Assembly: GCA_003313425.1 (NCBI GenBank)
Contig: NHZP01000037.1
Location: 248,001-312,000 of the forward strand
Direction of reading: 5' to 3'
Length of the DNA: 64,000 nt
Source: Pseudopyrenochaeta lycopersici
Lineage: Eukaryota; Ascomycota; Dothideomycetes; Pleosporales; Pseudopyrenochaetaceae
Below are positions 11,101 to 22,639 of this stretch, piece after piece. The position numbers were made by a program, and so were the translations under genes. The notes under the pieces were generated by a model, which ran no database searches, had not been told where the DNA came from, and saw nothing but the letters and a program-made list of their open reading frames with translations. The first letter of the stretch is position 1, and each line of letters opens with the position of its first letter.

Positions 11101-13465
11101 AACTCTTTCAGACCAGCAAGGAGCAACTAAGATGCAACTCTTTTAAGAAAATTATGTATAGGACATATGTATGTATCTTGGAAGCTCGAGCTGAGAGTAT
11201 ATCATTTGGGAAGATGTGCGTCTAATTTAAGTTCTACAAACCTGATCCGAATCAACGGCGGTGGCCTTCCCAGACGCATCAATATCCCTTCCGTCGCGGG
11301 ATAGGGCCGGCCGTGGAATTGACAACTCTAGCTAGTTTTGAAGCCATCTCTTCAGGCGCGGGTGAAGACCCTGGTTGCTCTCAGGGACACGTTGCCTTTG
11401 GAAAGAGCCTAGGCTTCGAAAAAATGAGCAATGATGGTATTCTTGGGTCTCGCTGTAGGGAGGCGTTTCGTAATGCTTAGACTTAAGCACACTACAGATC
11501 ACGCTGAGTGAGGGTGTCAGGGCACGCTGCGTCAAGCCGCGACGGGACCGACTAAAGCCTGTCAAAGGATTAAATTCGGAACAAGGAAGACATAGTCACT
11601 AACTTACCCTAGCCAGCGTGAACTTTAGCCGGATCCACCAGCGCGATGCTTAGTGCCACACCCCTCGCTGGCATCTAGTTCCTGCACGCTGCAAAACATT
11701 TTGCACCGCGTTCCCCCGGAGTGCTTGGCAGAGTCTTTTTTAATTTTATCGCTTGCTTCTATTCGTGGACCACAGGAGCAAAACTTTCGCAGTGTGCGAG
11801 AAACTGGAAGCTAATTGTGTAAGTGGTTGTAAGTTACTAGTTATCTGGACACTGGAAAGGAGATGCAGATACATTGGATGGCTAGAAGGATGCGATCTAG
11901 AAAAATATAAAGTTTGATTCACAGCTCTAGGCTAACGTGTATTCGTTAAATGGAGCAGGCTTCTAGATTGCTCGGGCTCACCACCTCGGTGAAGGCGCGT
12001 TAGATCTTTGAAAAGGGTTTTCCTTGACGTATTTGGAGAAGGACTTGAAGAACTTGAAGAACTCAATCATCACTGCTTTTCTTTCCGCTAGTTCCATTGA
12101 TGTGTATACGGTAGGGTGAGATTGTTCCATATTGCATTCGGTAATGAAAGCGGGTGAGCTAAACTGCCTAGAAAAAAAAACAGATGTAGCCAGGGCTTCG
12201 AGACTGATCCCAAGAGTAGCTTTTCTGCCTTTGATTTAGGGACTGTAGTGTGCGCGATACCTAAAGCGGCGCTTTACAAGAAAAGACTTACATCTGCGCT
12301 ATTCATGAACTGGGTCAGAAATCGAGACTAGATTGCTATTTCTGTCAAAAAAGTTATGTGTGGGTGCATTCAGTACAGTACAGTACGAATAGCAAGCGCA
12401 GTAAACGTCGTAAAAGTAGCGCTTATTTGTATGCCAAGTGTTCCATGCTTAGCTACCACTCTGAGACAGCAATCGCACTTTAAGCATAATGAAATTAACT
12501 TGATGTGTGGGACGTGCCAAGTAGCCAGGTGGGCCATACGACTCTGAGGGAGGAAAAAAAAACCGGATTGGATTGTCTGCCGCTCGATTCCTACAATCAG
12601 TAGCATCAAGAAGCGGTACAGTACAGTACACTGCTAGCGACCTCATCACCTAGGCAGCTTTACCACCTGACTGTATCAATTAAATTAATTACGCCACGTA
12701 ACTAGTCACCAGCCCCTGGACTGCAGGCTTGCCCAAGAGGCAGCTTGCGTCTGAGGGGACAGGGGATGTCGATGGCACTGGTGACTGTGACGACAGGCAT
12801 ATTGCACCTTTAAATCACGCCGCTGAGGACTGGCGGCAGATGTCTGCTAAAAGACTTCAATCCGTGGGCTGTGATCCCGTACCAGCAACACTAGTTCAGC
12901 AAAAGCGACAGGATGAGCTGCGCGAGCAATCACGCTGGTGTTTTCTGAGGCCAACCAACATACCGACAATGGCTATGGTTCCTGACCAATGGCGATGTCA
13001 TTATCGGCAAGAAAGACTTTCAAAACTATGGCTAATGCCGCTTTCATAGTTGTCATTGCCAGGAGAGCTACAATCCCGTTGCTGCCCGGAGGGCCGCAGA
13101 AAGCTATAAACTTGGAAGGTGTGTGGTCAAATGTACATAGTACATACCTTGTTCGTGTCTGCCACACCATCACTCCAGCTGTGCCGTGTTACAGATTCTC
13201 GACGGATATACGGCATCGGCGCCGAGAGAGGGCATTGTCTCCTGTGATTCCCGAATGAGATCTGCAGCTACAGTCGCTTGCACTTCCAGTTTCCGGTTTT
13301 TGCAAGCAACAAATCATTCATCCCACACCAGCCCTGTCTCGCTTAAGAAAAGCCTTTCCCGAATAACTTTAGCTTCGCCAGCACCAAAGGATCTAGATCA
13401 TCAGCAGAAACCTCTGGGCCAATGAATCTACTGTGCTCCCAAAAGCTAGGACAGTCTTAGCAAAG
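11101..13465. other. Gene-free stretch with GTACAGTAC-type simple motifs
   Basis: About 2.4 kb without a supported gene. CAGTACAGTACAGTAC occurs at about 12371-12386 and GTACAGTACAGTAC near 12615-12630; similar motifs recur near 53.3 kb. Open frames on both strands at 12.97-13.4 kb show no domain. Confidence 0.5.
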
Positions 13466-14098
13466 CGGCAAATGACCGCCTTACCACTGCTTGGCGTAAT
13501 AATTACGAGTTATATGGGGGTCGATTTGTTCCCGAGATCACGCGCGTTATTAAGCGAGAACCCCCAACCTCTGGGATAACCTCTGGTATACCAAAAGTCT
13601 TGGCACGCCCGGAGGGCCCCCTTTTTTAACTTTTGCACCATGTTGTGCTTGAAATAGGGGCAAAAATATAGGCGATATAGGAGCGCATGGGCTTATAGCA
13701 TTCACTACGAAGCGCACTTTTTCTGCTTGTTGAGTAGCTGGTACAGCTGATAGAGCGACAATTGACCCCGTTGCCGAACCAGCTCTACTTCCTCCACTGC
13801 GGCGCCTATACTCATGCCCTGTGCCTGCCGTCTCCGAACTTCATCAATGATAACCTTCCGCCGCCCATAGAACACCTGCTCGCTGTGCTTCTGACGCCAG
13901 CGAGAACCGTACAGATCCTCTAATCCTTGCACAGACGGGCCACCTGTAAGACCTACCGTCCACTCCCTCCACAGTTGGGGGACAGTTGTCACCGCGCGCG
14001 AGAGAACGTACGACGGTGGCGGCGCCGGCTGCAGCCGCAGCCGCAGCCGCTCCTGTTCCTGTTCCTGCTCCGGCTCTGGCTCCGGCTCCGGCTGTGGC
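13466..14098 (-). pseudogene. Crypton 3' fragment with GCR1_C-type domain
   Basis: This 633-bp block is a nearly identical copy (about five differences) of 57040-57671, the 3' part of the full Crypton. On the minus strand it encodes the C-terminal DNA-binding domain (PQLWREWTVGLTGGPSVQGL, then WRQKHSEQVFYGRRKVIIDE) and ends with LLNKQKKCAS. It stops abruptly inside the Gln/Pro/Glu-rich linker, with no tyrosine recombinase, so it cannot move by itself. The other side of the break is ankyrin-like coding sequence. Confidence 0.85.
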
Positions 14099-14164
14099 AG
14101 TAGTACGTTGCATTTCGACCGAGAAAACATTGTGTTCTATTACCAGGTACTTCACTGCGCACCC

Positions 14165-14390
14165 TGCTCGATGAGCAGCTTCGCCACTCCTCGTGCCCTC
14201 TACGGGACGTTTACCGTACTCTCCCATCCTGCCCTCATCGAGCAGCAGCAGTATGGCCTGCTCGTGGCCTTCAAATGAAGCCGCCTGGAGTGCGCTGGGG
14301 TAAGATCCACCGTGCGCGTTGACGTTGGCGCCCTTGCCGAGCAGCATATTCACAATCTGTTCATGCACGTTCTAAGCCGCCAATAAAGCC
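14165..14390 (-). pseudogene. Ankyrin-repeat gene fragment
   Basis: The minus strand reads VNMLLGKGANVNAHGGSYP, ALQAASFEGHEQAILLLLDE, a textbook ankyrin repeat. Only about one and a half repeats remain and the downstream side runs into the Crypton fragment. Probably a scrap of a large ankyrin protein, possibly an NLR. Confidence 0.7.
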
Positions 14391-14758
14391 GTGTATGTAC
14401 CTTAGGATAACTGTGCGACGACAGCGGGGCCTTGACGAACATGAAGATGAGAGACCATTGAGGATGCCAATACGACTTTGATAATTAATTAGTCATGAGT
14501 TTTGAAATCCCGATGCTGATTTACTGCCGTGCTGTTCTCAATGGTTTTGGCCGTACCAGGGTTCAGCCTAAAAGGGTACGTGAAAAGCAGGCAGTAAAAA
14601 GTTCCGAACGAAGAGGTAGTGAATGTAGACTGCACAAGGTTTGTGAACAAAAGGATGAGATTTGTGATCGAGTGCAGCGAAGACTCTTCTCCGCGCCTAA
14701 AACTCAGAAAGAATAAAACCAAACCATGTCGCTATATCTACCTTCCCACCTTGTTGCC
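14391..14758. other. Gene-free stretch
   Basis: Nothing recognisable; it includes the 3' flank of the cupin gene. Confidence 0.4.
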
Positions 14759-15624
14759 TCAGCTCCGCATCGCTCCCTCCACTGCAGGCCTGCACTTGGC
14801 TAAGCAGTTGTCTACATCCTGCGCCAAGTTCTCTGGAATGACTCCTCTGAAGTCGCCAATGTTCCTCCCATTGATCGTCTTAGGAAAGCCGAGTGTAGCA
14901 TTCACCACCCCAGCATTGAGATTGAAGAAGTTTGGCGCCATCTGAATGGTCCCCGGGTTGTCTGAGTCCAACGCGGCAAGAAAGACCGCTTTATCACAGG
15001 CATCGTTGAACTGCCAGTGCATGCTTCCTTGCGGGAACATGGCGCCATGGAGCGTGCTGAGTGTACCAGCAATCTCTGGATTCTGGCCAGCTTTGACGAG
15101 CCCGTTCTCGAGAATGTAGCCGAACCTGAGGTTGGATCCTTGGATAAGTGTGAGGAACTCGGTCGCGCGCGGGTGTATGTGGGGCGTGTTGATGCCGCAG
15201 GGCTCGAGGAAGCCGACAGTGATGCTGATACCAAGCCTTGCAAGGATAGGGAATGTGTCGATATCCTAGATACGCACGTCAAATACGGTTAACTAGAGAT
15301 TAGGAGACGCCAGCTTGTTCTTACTGCAGTCTTGGTCGCTCCGCCCTTTGCGCCGTTAGCGGGTTGAGCGCCGTTAAAGTTGAACACAGTAAGTTTCTTC
15401 AAAGCCTCTCCAGTAAGAAGGCTCCCGTCCTTGACAAGTAGCCTCTGGAAACGCTTGATGGCCGTTGGAGCCTCAAAGAGGTCTCGAAAGAGCTGCTGCT
15501 GATCCGCGTCTGTAAGAGCCGGCTGAGCAGTCGGGCTTGGAGCGCAGCTCTGGCTATGAGGATGTGCCTGGATGGCAGTAAGTGTCGCAAGACCGGCCAC
15601 GAGGGCTTTCAGCGTAGCGTGCAT
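14759..15624 (-). CDS. Secreted germin/spherulin-like cupin protein
   Basis: Two exons, 15624-15325 and 15265-14759, with a 59-nt intron (GTAAGA..TCTAG), give 268 aa. The first ~20 residues (MHATLKALVAGLATLTAIQA) are a classic signal peptide. The cupin metal-binding motif is TPHIHPRATEF, giving His129, His131 and Glu136, and the second cupin box is MFPQGSMHWQFN with a further His. This layout and length fit fungal germin-like/spherulin-1A proteins, which bind a metal ion in a beta-barrel. Some relatives are superoxide dismutases or oxalate oxidases, but the activity here is not deducible. The protein ends with Cys-containing NCLAKC, so at least one extracellular disulfide is likely. Confidence 0.9.
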
Positions 15625-15748
15625 GATTGTTGGCTGGGTAGAGAATATGAGATGTGATTATGCTGACAGAAAGTGAAGCAAAGATGGCATACAGCTGGCC
15701 GTATATATATGCCTCTCGCAGAATAGGACGCTGGTCAAGCGGGATGAA

Positions 15749-15763
15749 CCCCCCCCCCCCCCC
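15749..15763 (+). repeat. Poly-C run upstream of the cupin gene
   Basis: Fifteen consecutive C (G on the coding strand) about 125 bp before the cupin start codon. Its length may vary or be a sequencing artefact. Confidence 0.8.
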
Positions 15764-16006
15764 ACCCTTGCTGGCGATAATTTTAGCACCTGGCGGAACA
15801 AAAGGTAACTTACCAGTGTTCAGCACGAAACCTATTTTTGGACGCTGACTTTTTCCTTCAGGCGCTACTGAGGCCCGTTTGAATGCACGCGAAGAGTTGA
15901 AGTTGAAGGCTTAGAGCCAGCCGAGGCAGTGACCGGTTCCAGCCTCTTGAATAACCCATATGGTATAATAATTAACTAACTAGTTAACTAGGTCACTTTC
16001 CATCAT

Positions 16007-16423
16007 TTGATGCGAAGAAAGACGTCCCCCGTCAAATCGAGCAAAGCGCATAAAATGGCAAGCGCATCTGAGCCAGAGGTGCAGCGAAGAAACTACTCCG
16101 TACATTCAGCCGCGTTTTCCATTGATACTTTGTTGCAGCGAGTAGTTGAGTTTCAAAGAGAAGAGCAAATAGAGCAACAGAATTTAGAGACACTCGAAGA
16201 GCTTACGGAAGAGAACTACTCCTTGCAGAAAAGCATTTTAAGCTATCGCAAGCATCGGCATCTCACGATGATTATACTAGAAAGGGCATACGACGCGCTG
16301 TTCAGGATTCAGATTGTATTGGAAGCATGCACAAAAGAGGAAGAGACAGTCGTCCGAGACCGACGAGGCTTCAAAGCACTAGGCACCAACTCCTGTGAGT
16401 ACATATCGGGGAGATGGATATAA
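16007..16423 (+). CDS. Hypothetical coiled-coil protein, 3' end uncertain
   Basis: The 138-codon frame has a heptad-like region (LLQRVVEFQREEQIEQQNLE and onward) typical of a coiled coil. It is rich in Glu, Gln and Arg. A good 5' splice site, CCT|GTGAGT near 16395, lies shortly before the stop, so the last residues may be intronic and the remaining exon lost or unrecognised. Directly downstream lie the 70-bp repeat modules (16437-16600), which may have replaced the gene's 3' end. No family recognised. Confidence 0.45.
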   Translation: MMRRKTSPVKSSKAHKMASASEPEVQRRNYSVHSAAFSIDTLLQRVVEFQREEQIEQQNLETLEELTEENYSLQKSILSYRKHRHLTMIILERAYDALFRIQIVLEACTKEEETVVRDRRGFKALGTNSCEYISGRWI

Positions 16424-16436
16424 AGCTGTAAAATAG

Positions 16437-16536
16437 TTAACGTACATCCCTTCGCAGCGGAACAACCGGTGCAACGGAACAAAACCTGTAGAATCAGCAC
16501 ATAAAAAGTAGAAACCCCAATTAAAGGATATAACGT
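16437..16536 (+). repeat. 100-bp dispersed repeat, identical to 48381-48480
   Basis: Base-identical to 48381-48480 over 100 bp, starting TTAACGTACATCCC. Its first half is a variant of the 70-bp inverted module. In both places it is followed immediately by a second module beginning TAACGTRCATCC. Confidence 0.85.
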
Positions 16537-16600
16537 ACATCCTGTCGCAGCGGAACAACCCCCGCAGCGGACAAATTCATGGGTACTTAGACTTTACAGC
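16531..16600 (+). repeat. 70-bp inverted-repeat module, copy b
   Basis: Begins TAACGTACATCC and ends TACTTAGACTTTACAGC. Same family, opposite orientation, as 25990-26059, 45223-45292 and 49114-49184. The TA at the outer end suggests a TA target site. Confidence 0.8.
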
Positions 16601-16979
16601 TATGTTAAACCATGCAGGGGTTCTAATAATTCCAGCCTTTCGCATACTGTATACTATAATATCTCCTGAGCTGATATACGTATCTCGATACTAAAATTAC
16701 AGTGTTGTGGTCGTTCAATCTGATTATCTGTGGAGTGACTGCTCTCGGAGCAATTAAGACCTATACCTAACTTACAGCCACCACCATCGGTTTCGACTGT
16801 CTGAATGCTGGCGCCGCCTTTGTATACATTCAAGAATCTACTATATCGCTTTAGAGCTACATGCAGCTCTTAGGGTTAGCCTGCGGACCGATTTATGCGT
16901 GCTTGCCACTACGCTAGGTACTTGCGCGATAAATTCTCCAATGACAGTGTGCTTACGCGAGTTCTGATAGTTAATTACG

Positions 16980-18156
16980 CCTAACCTGAAAAAAAAAGTC
17001 CTCCATCAGCTGACCTACAATGACTAACATAAGACCTCACTAGAAACGCTCCGTCATACAAAGTTAAGCGAAACACGACAAACAGCGAGAACTCAGTTTT
17101 TGGAAAACCCATCACAAAAGCATCAAAGCACATCTGCCAGTGGCCGCAACGGCCTCTACAGGCCATCACGCGTCCCTCTGCGTTGATTTGGTACCCGTAG
17201 AGCCACCGTTGCGGCCGCGGCAGGGATAGACCGACAAAATTTGCGAGCAAGCTACACAACATGACACGTCCATACAACACAGCAACAGCCATCTAGCCGC
17301 GACACAGCAACACGAGAGCAACGACGGAGCCCAAACTCTTTCACAGTCACAATACACACAATACAGTCACTGATGGGTTTCCTGGTCAGCCCATCGCCAG
17401 CCGACAATGTTTGCAACGTCCCACTTCGACGAGCCCTCGACTGAACGGCATCACCTCTCACACGGATCACTTCACAGACACCCGGCATGCTACTATCGGT
17501 GCTACACAATACTGCAGACCAACAGACAGCCTCGTCCACTGTCGACCCCCTGTGTCGAAGGAGTAGTGACCCTCCGACACAATCGACAAGGTCTGAGGAG
17601 ATTCATGTGAGAGCTCTCATGCTCAGTAGACTTGAAGGCACGCCTAAGCGGAGCATTGCGCTCGTGGAGCTACGTCATGACGACATGCTGCTGGCGCTGC
17701 GTTCGACGGCAAGTCACACCACAAAACACGGCCACATAGGAACCTAGTGGGAGGCATCACAACACGAAAGAACATCGGAACTCGGAGAACATATCCTAAA
17801 CCCTGAGGGCACGAGGGCAAGCCAGCATAAACGATAGCTGAACATTAGGGGGAGACTGAAGGTATTGCAGTCGCAACACACGAGGCAAAGCGCCTCTACG
17901 AGCCTAGAATTACAGAGTTCATGTAGAAGGATCATTATCTAGATGTGCCAATGGGCGGATGTAGATAGTGGTCGCAAGGAAAACGGTAGGCCTCTGGGGA
18001 CAGATGGGTCTTGTTTACAGGAGTGAAGTGGGGTGGCGCGGATACTCTCATGTTCCGCGTCGCGTCGGCTGTCTGCCATGTCTGCTAGCCGGGCATAGCT
18101 GCGGAGAAATCGCGGCTGAAACCGAGTAGGATCTAATCAATCAATCAATCAATCAA
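16980..18156 (+). repeat. Possible degenerate LINE remnant ending in an (AATC)n tail
   Basis: The start (AAACACGACAAACAGCGAG near 17070) resembles the LINE-like leader near 36150 (AAACACGACAACAGCGAGAA). About 1 kb later there is a short tetranucleotide run, (AATC)5 at 18135-18156, of the kind found at LINE 3' ends. No intact reading frame lies between. Identification as LINE rests on these two ends only. Confidence 0.4.
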
Positions 18157-18509
18157 AGTTAAGCGTCCACGTGATTCACAGTCCACGAACAGAATTAAGA
18201 GCATAATTAAAGATCGTAATAGCTACACTAAAGCTTCGAGAACCTGCGTTAGAGTGCCTGTTTCTGTATAGAGTTATCGGAGGCTTCTACACAAGCAGAG
18301 GCCAAGTAGCATCTGTGCCTTTAACGAAAGAGAAAGTTGCGAGAAGAGACGACGATCACGAGTACTGAGATTGCACGACGAACTTGCTCGAAGATTCTGT
18401 GTGGCGAAGAGTCAAAGAATATAAGCAAGTACATCTCCGGCCCTCCCTGAATACTAAGTTATAAGAGATAGAATAGAGAGAATGAAGGAGATCTTTTGGA
18501 CACTTCAGG
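18157..18509. other. Gene-free stretch downstream of the NLR gene
   Basis: AT-rich sequence with no supported gene; it contains the 3' flank of the minus-strand NLR gene. Confidence 0.4.
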
Positions 18510-21500
18510 TTACTCAACGCGACCTATCCAGACTTTTCCATGCCCGGTACCTACTCCTATAGATTTGTCTAACACAGTGGAACAGCTTGGTCGGTACTCT
18601 GACGGCAGCCACAGCATGTTTTGAGAGTTAATGGAAATCCAGATAGTATCTACACTGATACTGGAATTATAATGTAAAGACTGAAGGCTTTCGTCACCAT
18701 CTTCGTTACAGCTTTGCGTCGCAAGGATGGACGGAAGGTTAGAGTCACTTTGTCCTTCGAGCGTCTGCAGGCACGCCCCGCTGTGAACATCCCAGATCTT
18801 GACGGTGCTGTCGCTCGACGCCGACGCCAGCCTCGCTGAATCGTGCGAGAAGGCTACTGAGCCCACCCAATCGCTATGGCCCTCGAGCATCTGCAGGCAC
18901 GCCCCGCTGTGAGCATCCCAGATCTTGATGGTCTTGTCGTCCGACGCCGACGCCAGCCTCGCTGAATCGTGCGAGAAGGCTACTGAGTTGACCCCATCGC
19001 TATGGCCCTCGAGCATCTGCAGGCACGCCCCGCTGTGAGCATCCCAGATCTTGATAGTCTTGTCGTACGACGCCGACGTCAGCCTCGCTGAATCGTGCGA
19101 GAAGGCTACTGAGCCGACCCCATCGCTATGACCCTCGAGCGTCTGCAGGCACGCCCCGCTGTGAGCATCCCAGATCTTGATGGTCTTGTCGTCCGACGCC
19201 GACGCCAGCCTGGCTGAGTCGTGCGAGAAGGCTACTGAGGTGATCCAACTACTATGGCCCTTGAGCGTCTGCAGGCACGCCCCGCTGTGAGCATCCCAGA
19301 TCTTGATGGTCTTGTCGTCCGACGCCGACGCCAGCCTCGCCGAATCGTGCGAGAAGGCTACTGAGTTGACCCCACCGCTATGGCCCTCGAGCGTCTGCAG
19401 GCACGCCCCGCTGTAAGCATCCCAGATCTTGACAGTCATATCGTACGACGCCGACGCTAGCCTGGCTGAGTCGTGCGAGAAGGCTACTGAGGTGATCCAA
19501 CTACTATGGCCCTTGAGCGTCTGCAGGCACGCCCCGCTGTGAGCATCCCAGATCTTGATGGTCTTGTCGTCTGACGCCGACGCCAGCCTCGCCGAATCGG
19601 GCGAGAAGGCTACTGACTTAACCCAATCGCTATGGCCCTCGAGCGTCTGCAGGCACGCACTCCAGCTCTTGCTTAACGCTGGCTTGATAGTTACGTCCTT
19701 TGGCTCTTCGTGTTGAAACACCCTTCTTATCAGACTCCCTGTTGGACTGAACAACAATGCAGAAGCATATGTTTGTAAGTGATACGCCTCGATAGCCCCT
19801 TTATGATACATTATAAATCTCCGTGCATCTTGGACGAGTTGGGTAAGTTCGCCTACTTTACGTAGCTCCTAGTATTATTAGCATATAAGTAAACCTTTTA
19901 AATACCCTTGTAATAGAATACAAACCTGTATAATGGTCCACAACTTTGTCATTGAAACAACGCCTTTTTCTATACTCTTGCAAAGACTAAGCCCTTCTAG
20001 CCAGTAGAGATACTTCTCTTTGAAAAACTTGATAAGCTTTTTTTTTACTTGGTGGTTGTTAACATTGTCTAGACCAAATTCAGGTTCTGACTTGCAGAGA
20101 TGGTCAATCCAGTAGACACATGGGTAGCGTAGTGCTATTAATGGGTCTGGATCAGGCGTTTCAACGCTCTGAACTGGGAAACCTAACGCGGCTATGCCAT
20201 CTGATGAGGTTAGGTTGTACATGTCTCTATGCAATAACCTAGACATAATTGCTAGCGACTTCGAAAACATCGCCTGGTGGACATCTTTACCACCCCGTGG
20301 AAAGATCTTATCATACGCTTGCTTTAAGAGGAAGTCCTGTGCAGACTGATGGACAAAGTAGACTGTGTCTGCTCGCAGAGTTAGGAATGATCTGCAGGAG
20401 CCAATAATCTCCCGCACCGACTCAAAGTCGTCAACAAACTCCTCAAGCGCTTCGATAAGCGGAACTAATTCACAGATAGCAACAGGTCGATATAAGATTG
20501 CTATCGCAGCCAGAACCTGGCGACAGATCTCAGCGTCGTCGGACCTACTCATCTGGCACATCATTTGCTCGTATAAAGCGTCTAACCCAGGCGGGAACAA
20601 CGCTAGCTTCTTTCGTACGTGCCGGGGCGCTGTTGCTTGGAGATCCTGGCACACTAAAGCTACCCAGAGAAAGGTATCGTTAGCGTTGGACATTAGATGC
20701 TGAAGCACGGCATTTTGAAGCTCCTGAGTGTACTGCTTCTCCCGCGTTAATTGGTCAACCTTTTGGCGAATGAAGATGTTGACTGCTGCTGCAACCGAAT
20801 CCGCGTTCAACTCAAGGCTAAGCTTTACTTTCTGTCCTGCTCGGTCTAGTTGTGTTTCGATATCAGGCCAATTACGACTAGAAATAATCCACTTGACGCG
20901 AGAAGATGCCGACGAGTACTTTGCGACAAAGTCTAGTAGCTTCAGCAAATCAGTGGTGCACTCATCCAGCGCATCGATGATGAGGTATGTCTGGCGCAAG
21001 CTAGGCTCTAGTAGCACCTCGTCAAAGATCTCTGTCAAGGTTACCCAGGCATTTGTATCGTTGAACAAACTTTCGCCTGCACGATCGTGCTTCTTGCGGA
21101 CATACGATGCTAGCGCTGGTTGCTGCTCCACGAGCATGTACAACAGGCCACGCAGCACAGCAGTAGCAGAATTGATGCGTGAATCGGTTGCTTGGCAGAA
21201 GAAGTAGGAGATGGTAACAGTATGGTTTGCCACCTTCTGTAGTTCGTTGATGATGCCGCAGAGCAGCATCGTTTTGCCTTTTCCAGCATCGCCTTTCACC
21301 CACAGCAATTGGCTCCCTGACTCTTTCTGCCACTGCTGGAAGGTATCGTTGTCAAGGACCCAGCGGTAGGATTCCACAAGTAGTCCACCTTTTGTCTGCT
21401 CGATTCGCTTCTTGTCTTTGCGAGGATCGGTGGGACGCAAATCACGGATGCAGGTTCTTAGCTTTTCAATCTCATGATGAAGCCGTCTAAATGCTTCCTG

Positions 21501-22163
21501 TTCACCTTCCCCATACACAGGCGCAATATCCACGTCGCAAAGGCCTAACAGTGCGTATGCCTTATCTTCTTTGACCTTTGTCACTCTGTTTGCTGCCCAT
21601 CGCAGCCGTTCGTCGACTTCGAACTGGGCAAGAGGAGCTCCTGCAAGGGCATCGAGAGCAATGCCTGTCGTTTTTTGAATCAATAACTTTAGCGAACTCT
21701 TGTCGCCCAGCTTTTCGCCCTCTGCAGAGAAGAACTCGACGATGTGCGGTGCAAGAAGCTCTTGAAGCGTCCACCCGCGTGTGAACCACCGACTTGACCT
21801 GAACGCAGACTCCCACGAGGACCCACGTACGTCCGATAGATGAACATAGCATCTCTCTGCAGCCTGGTACCAGCGAAACATGGACTGGATGGCGTGCGAG
21901 TGCTCACCCTTGTCCGTCGTGTCGATGCAGCAGCTATCGACCCAGAAGTACTGCAGACCATCGCGCCGTGCCTGTGCACCGCAGAAATAGATCTTCTTGT
22001 AGCCCACCTTGTTTAGACCATCGCCGTTGATAATGTTCGCAAATGTCACCTCCTCGTCCTCTTCTCCCCAGGTGTGAGACAGTATCGCATAAGGAGGCAC
22101 CTGTTCAGCGTCGAAGCGCTTAATGCTCAGTTTGCAATCTTCGTCGTACGTGAGAAGGCGCAT
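18510..22163 (-). CDS. HET-NACHT-WD40 NLR protein (het-e/het-d/NWD type)
   Basis: Exons 22163-19926 and 19868-18510 flank a 57-nt intron (GTTTGT..GCTAATAATACTAG) and splice in frame to 1198 aa. HET domain at about 20-150 (AILSHTWGEEDEEVTF, WVDSCCID, GWTLQELLAP). NACHT domain with P-loop GDAGKGKT (291-298) and Walker B LIIDALDE (394-401). From 818 to 1111 there are seven WD40 repeats of exactly 42 residues, then a partial eighth and a non-repeat tail. This is the architecture of fungal incompatibility receptors: the repeats sense a partner, NACHT oligomerises, and HET triggers cell death. All key motifs are intact, so it may work. Which ligand it recognises, and whether it is an allorecognition or defence gene, cannot be read from sequence. 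Confidence 0.94.
18774..19655 (-). repeat. Seven tandem 126-bp WD40-coding repeats
   Basis: Seven units without spacers, each starting CLQ(T/M)L. Units 2 and 4 share KGHSSWITS, and units 5-7 form a closely similar group. The variable sites in each unit are near positions 10, 11, 13, 29 and 31, while the rest is almost constant. Confidence 0.95.
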
Positions 22164-22635
22164 CGATTTGGATGGGCCGGCGGTAGACGAATGCGTTGGG
22201 CGAGACGACAGGCTGAAGTCGGCAGCCTGATGAGAGGGAGGCCGGAGGTAGATAGGCTCTGTGTTTGACGGCGAAGATCTGCCCGAGCAGCGGAGGAGGA
22301 TAGCAGTAAGGCTATAGGACCTAGATAGTAAAAGGGCGTGCTATGGTCATCAGCTCAGAATCATATACTGTCCCAAACTTTGGTCTGGTAGTGGCCGTAC
22401 GCCATGCACATGGCGGGGAACTCGTGCCAACATGCGCGCTCAAGGCTGCACGTTCTCGAGGCTTCGAAGTGCAAACCCATCCCGTTACAAAGAGTGGCAG
22501 ACCCATGACTGCTACAGATCACCGATGCGCCAGAAAGATGGAAGCTGTCGTGCAGTTAAGTGCTAATAATAGAACAAGACACACGGAAACAGATCAGAGA
22601 AGGTGCTAAAGCCAAGCATCACGTGGCCAGATAGA
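22164..22635. other. Upstream region of the NLR gene
   Basis: No coding sequence recognised. A CACGTG-containing stretch (22617-22655) resembles 25532-25568 in the same orientation, so an old element end may be present. Confidence 0.4.
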
Positions 22636-22639
22636 AGTC

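Noticed and set aside
13986..14174. Plus-strand Ala/Pro-rich frame AAAAAAPVPVPAP (also at 57559)
   Set aside because: Antisense of the Gln/Glu/Pro linker of the Crypton protein.
15749..15763. Poly-C run as a functional promoter element
   Set aside because: Homopolymer length is unreliable in sequence data, and no other element supports a function.
18774..19655. 126-bp tandem repeats as a possible CRISPR or satellite
   Set aside because: They are in frame, encode WD40 units without spacers and continue the NLR reading frame.
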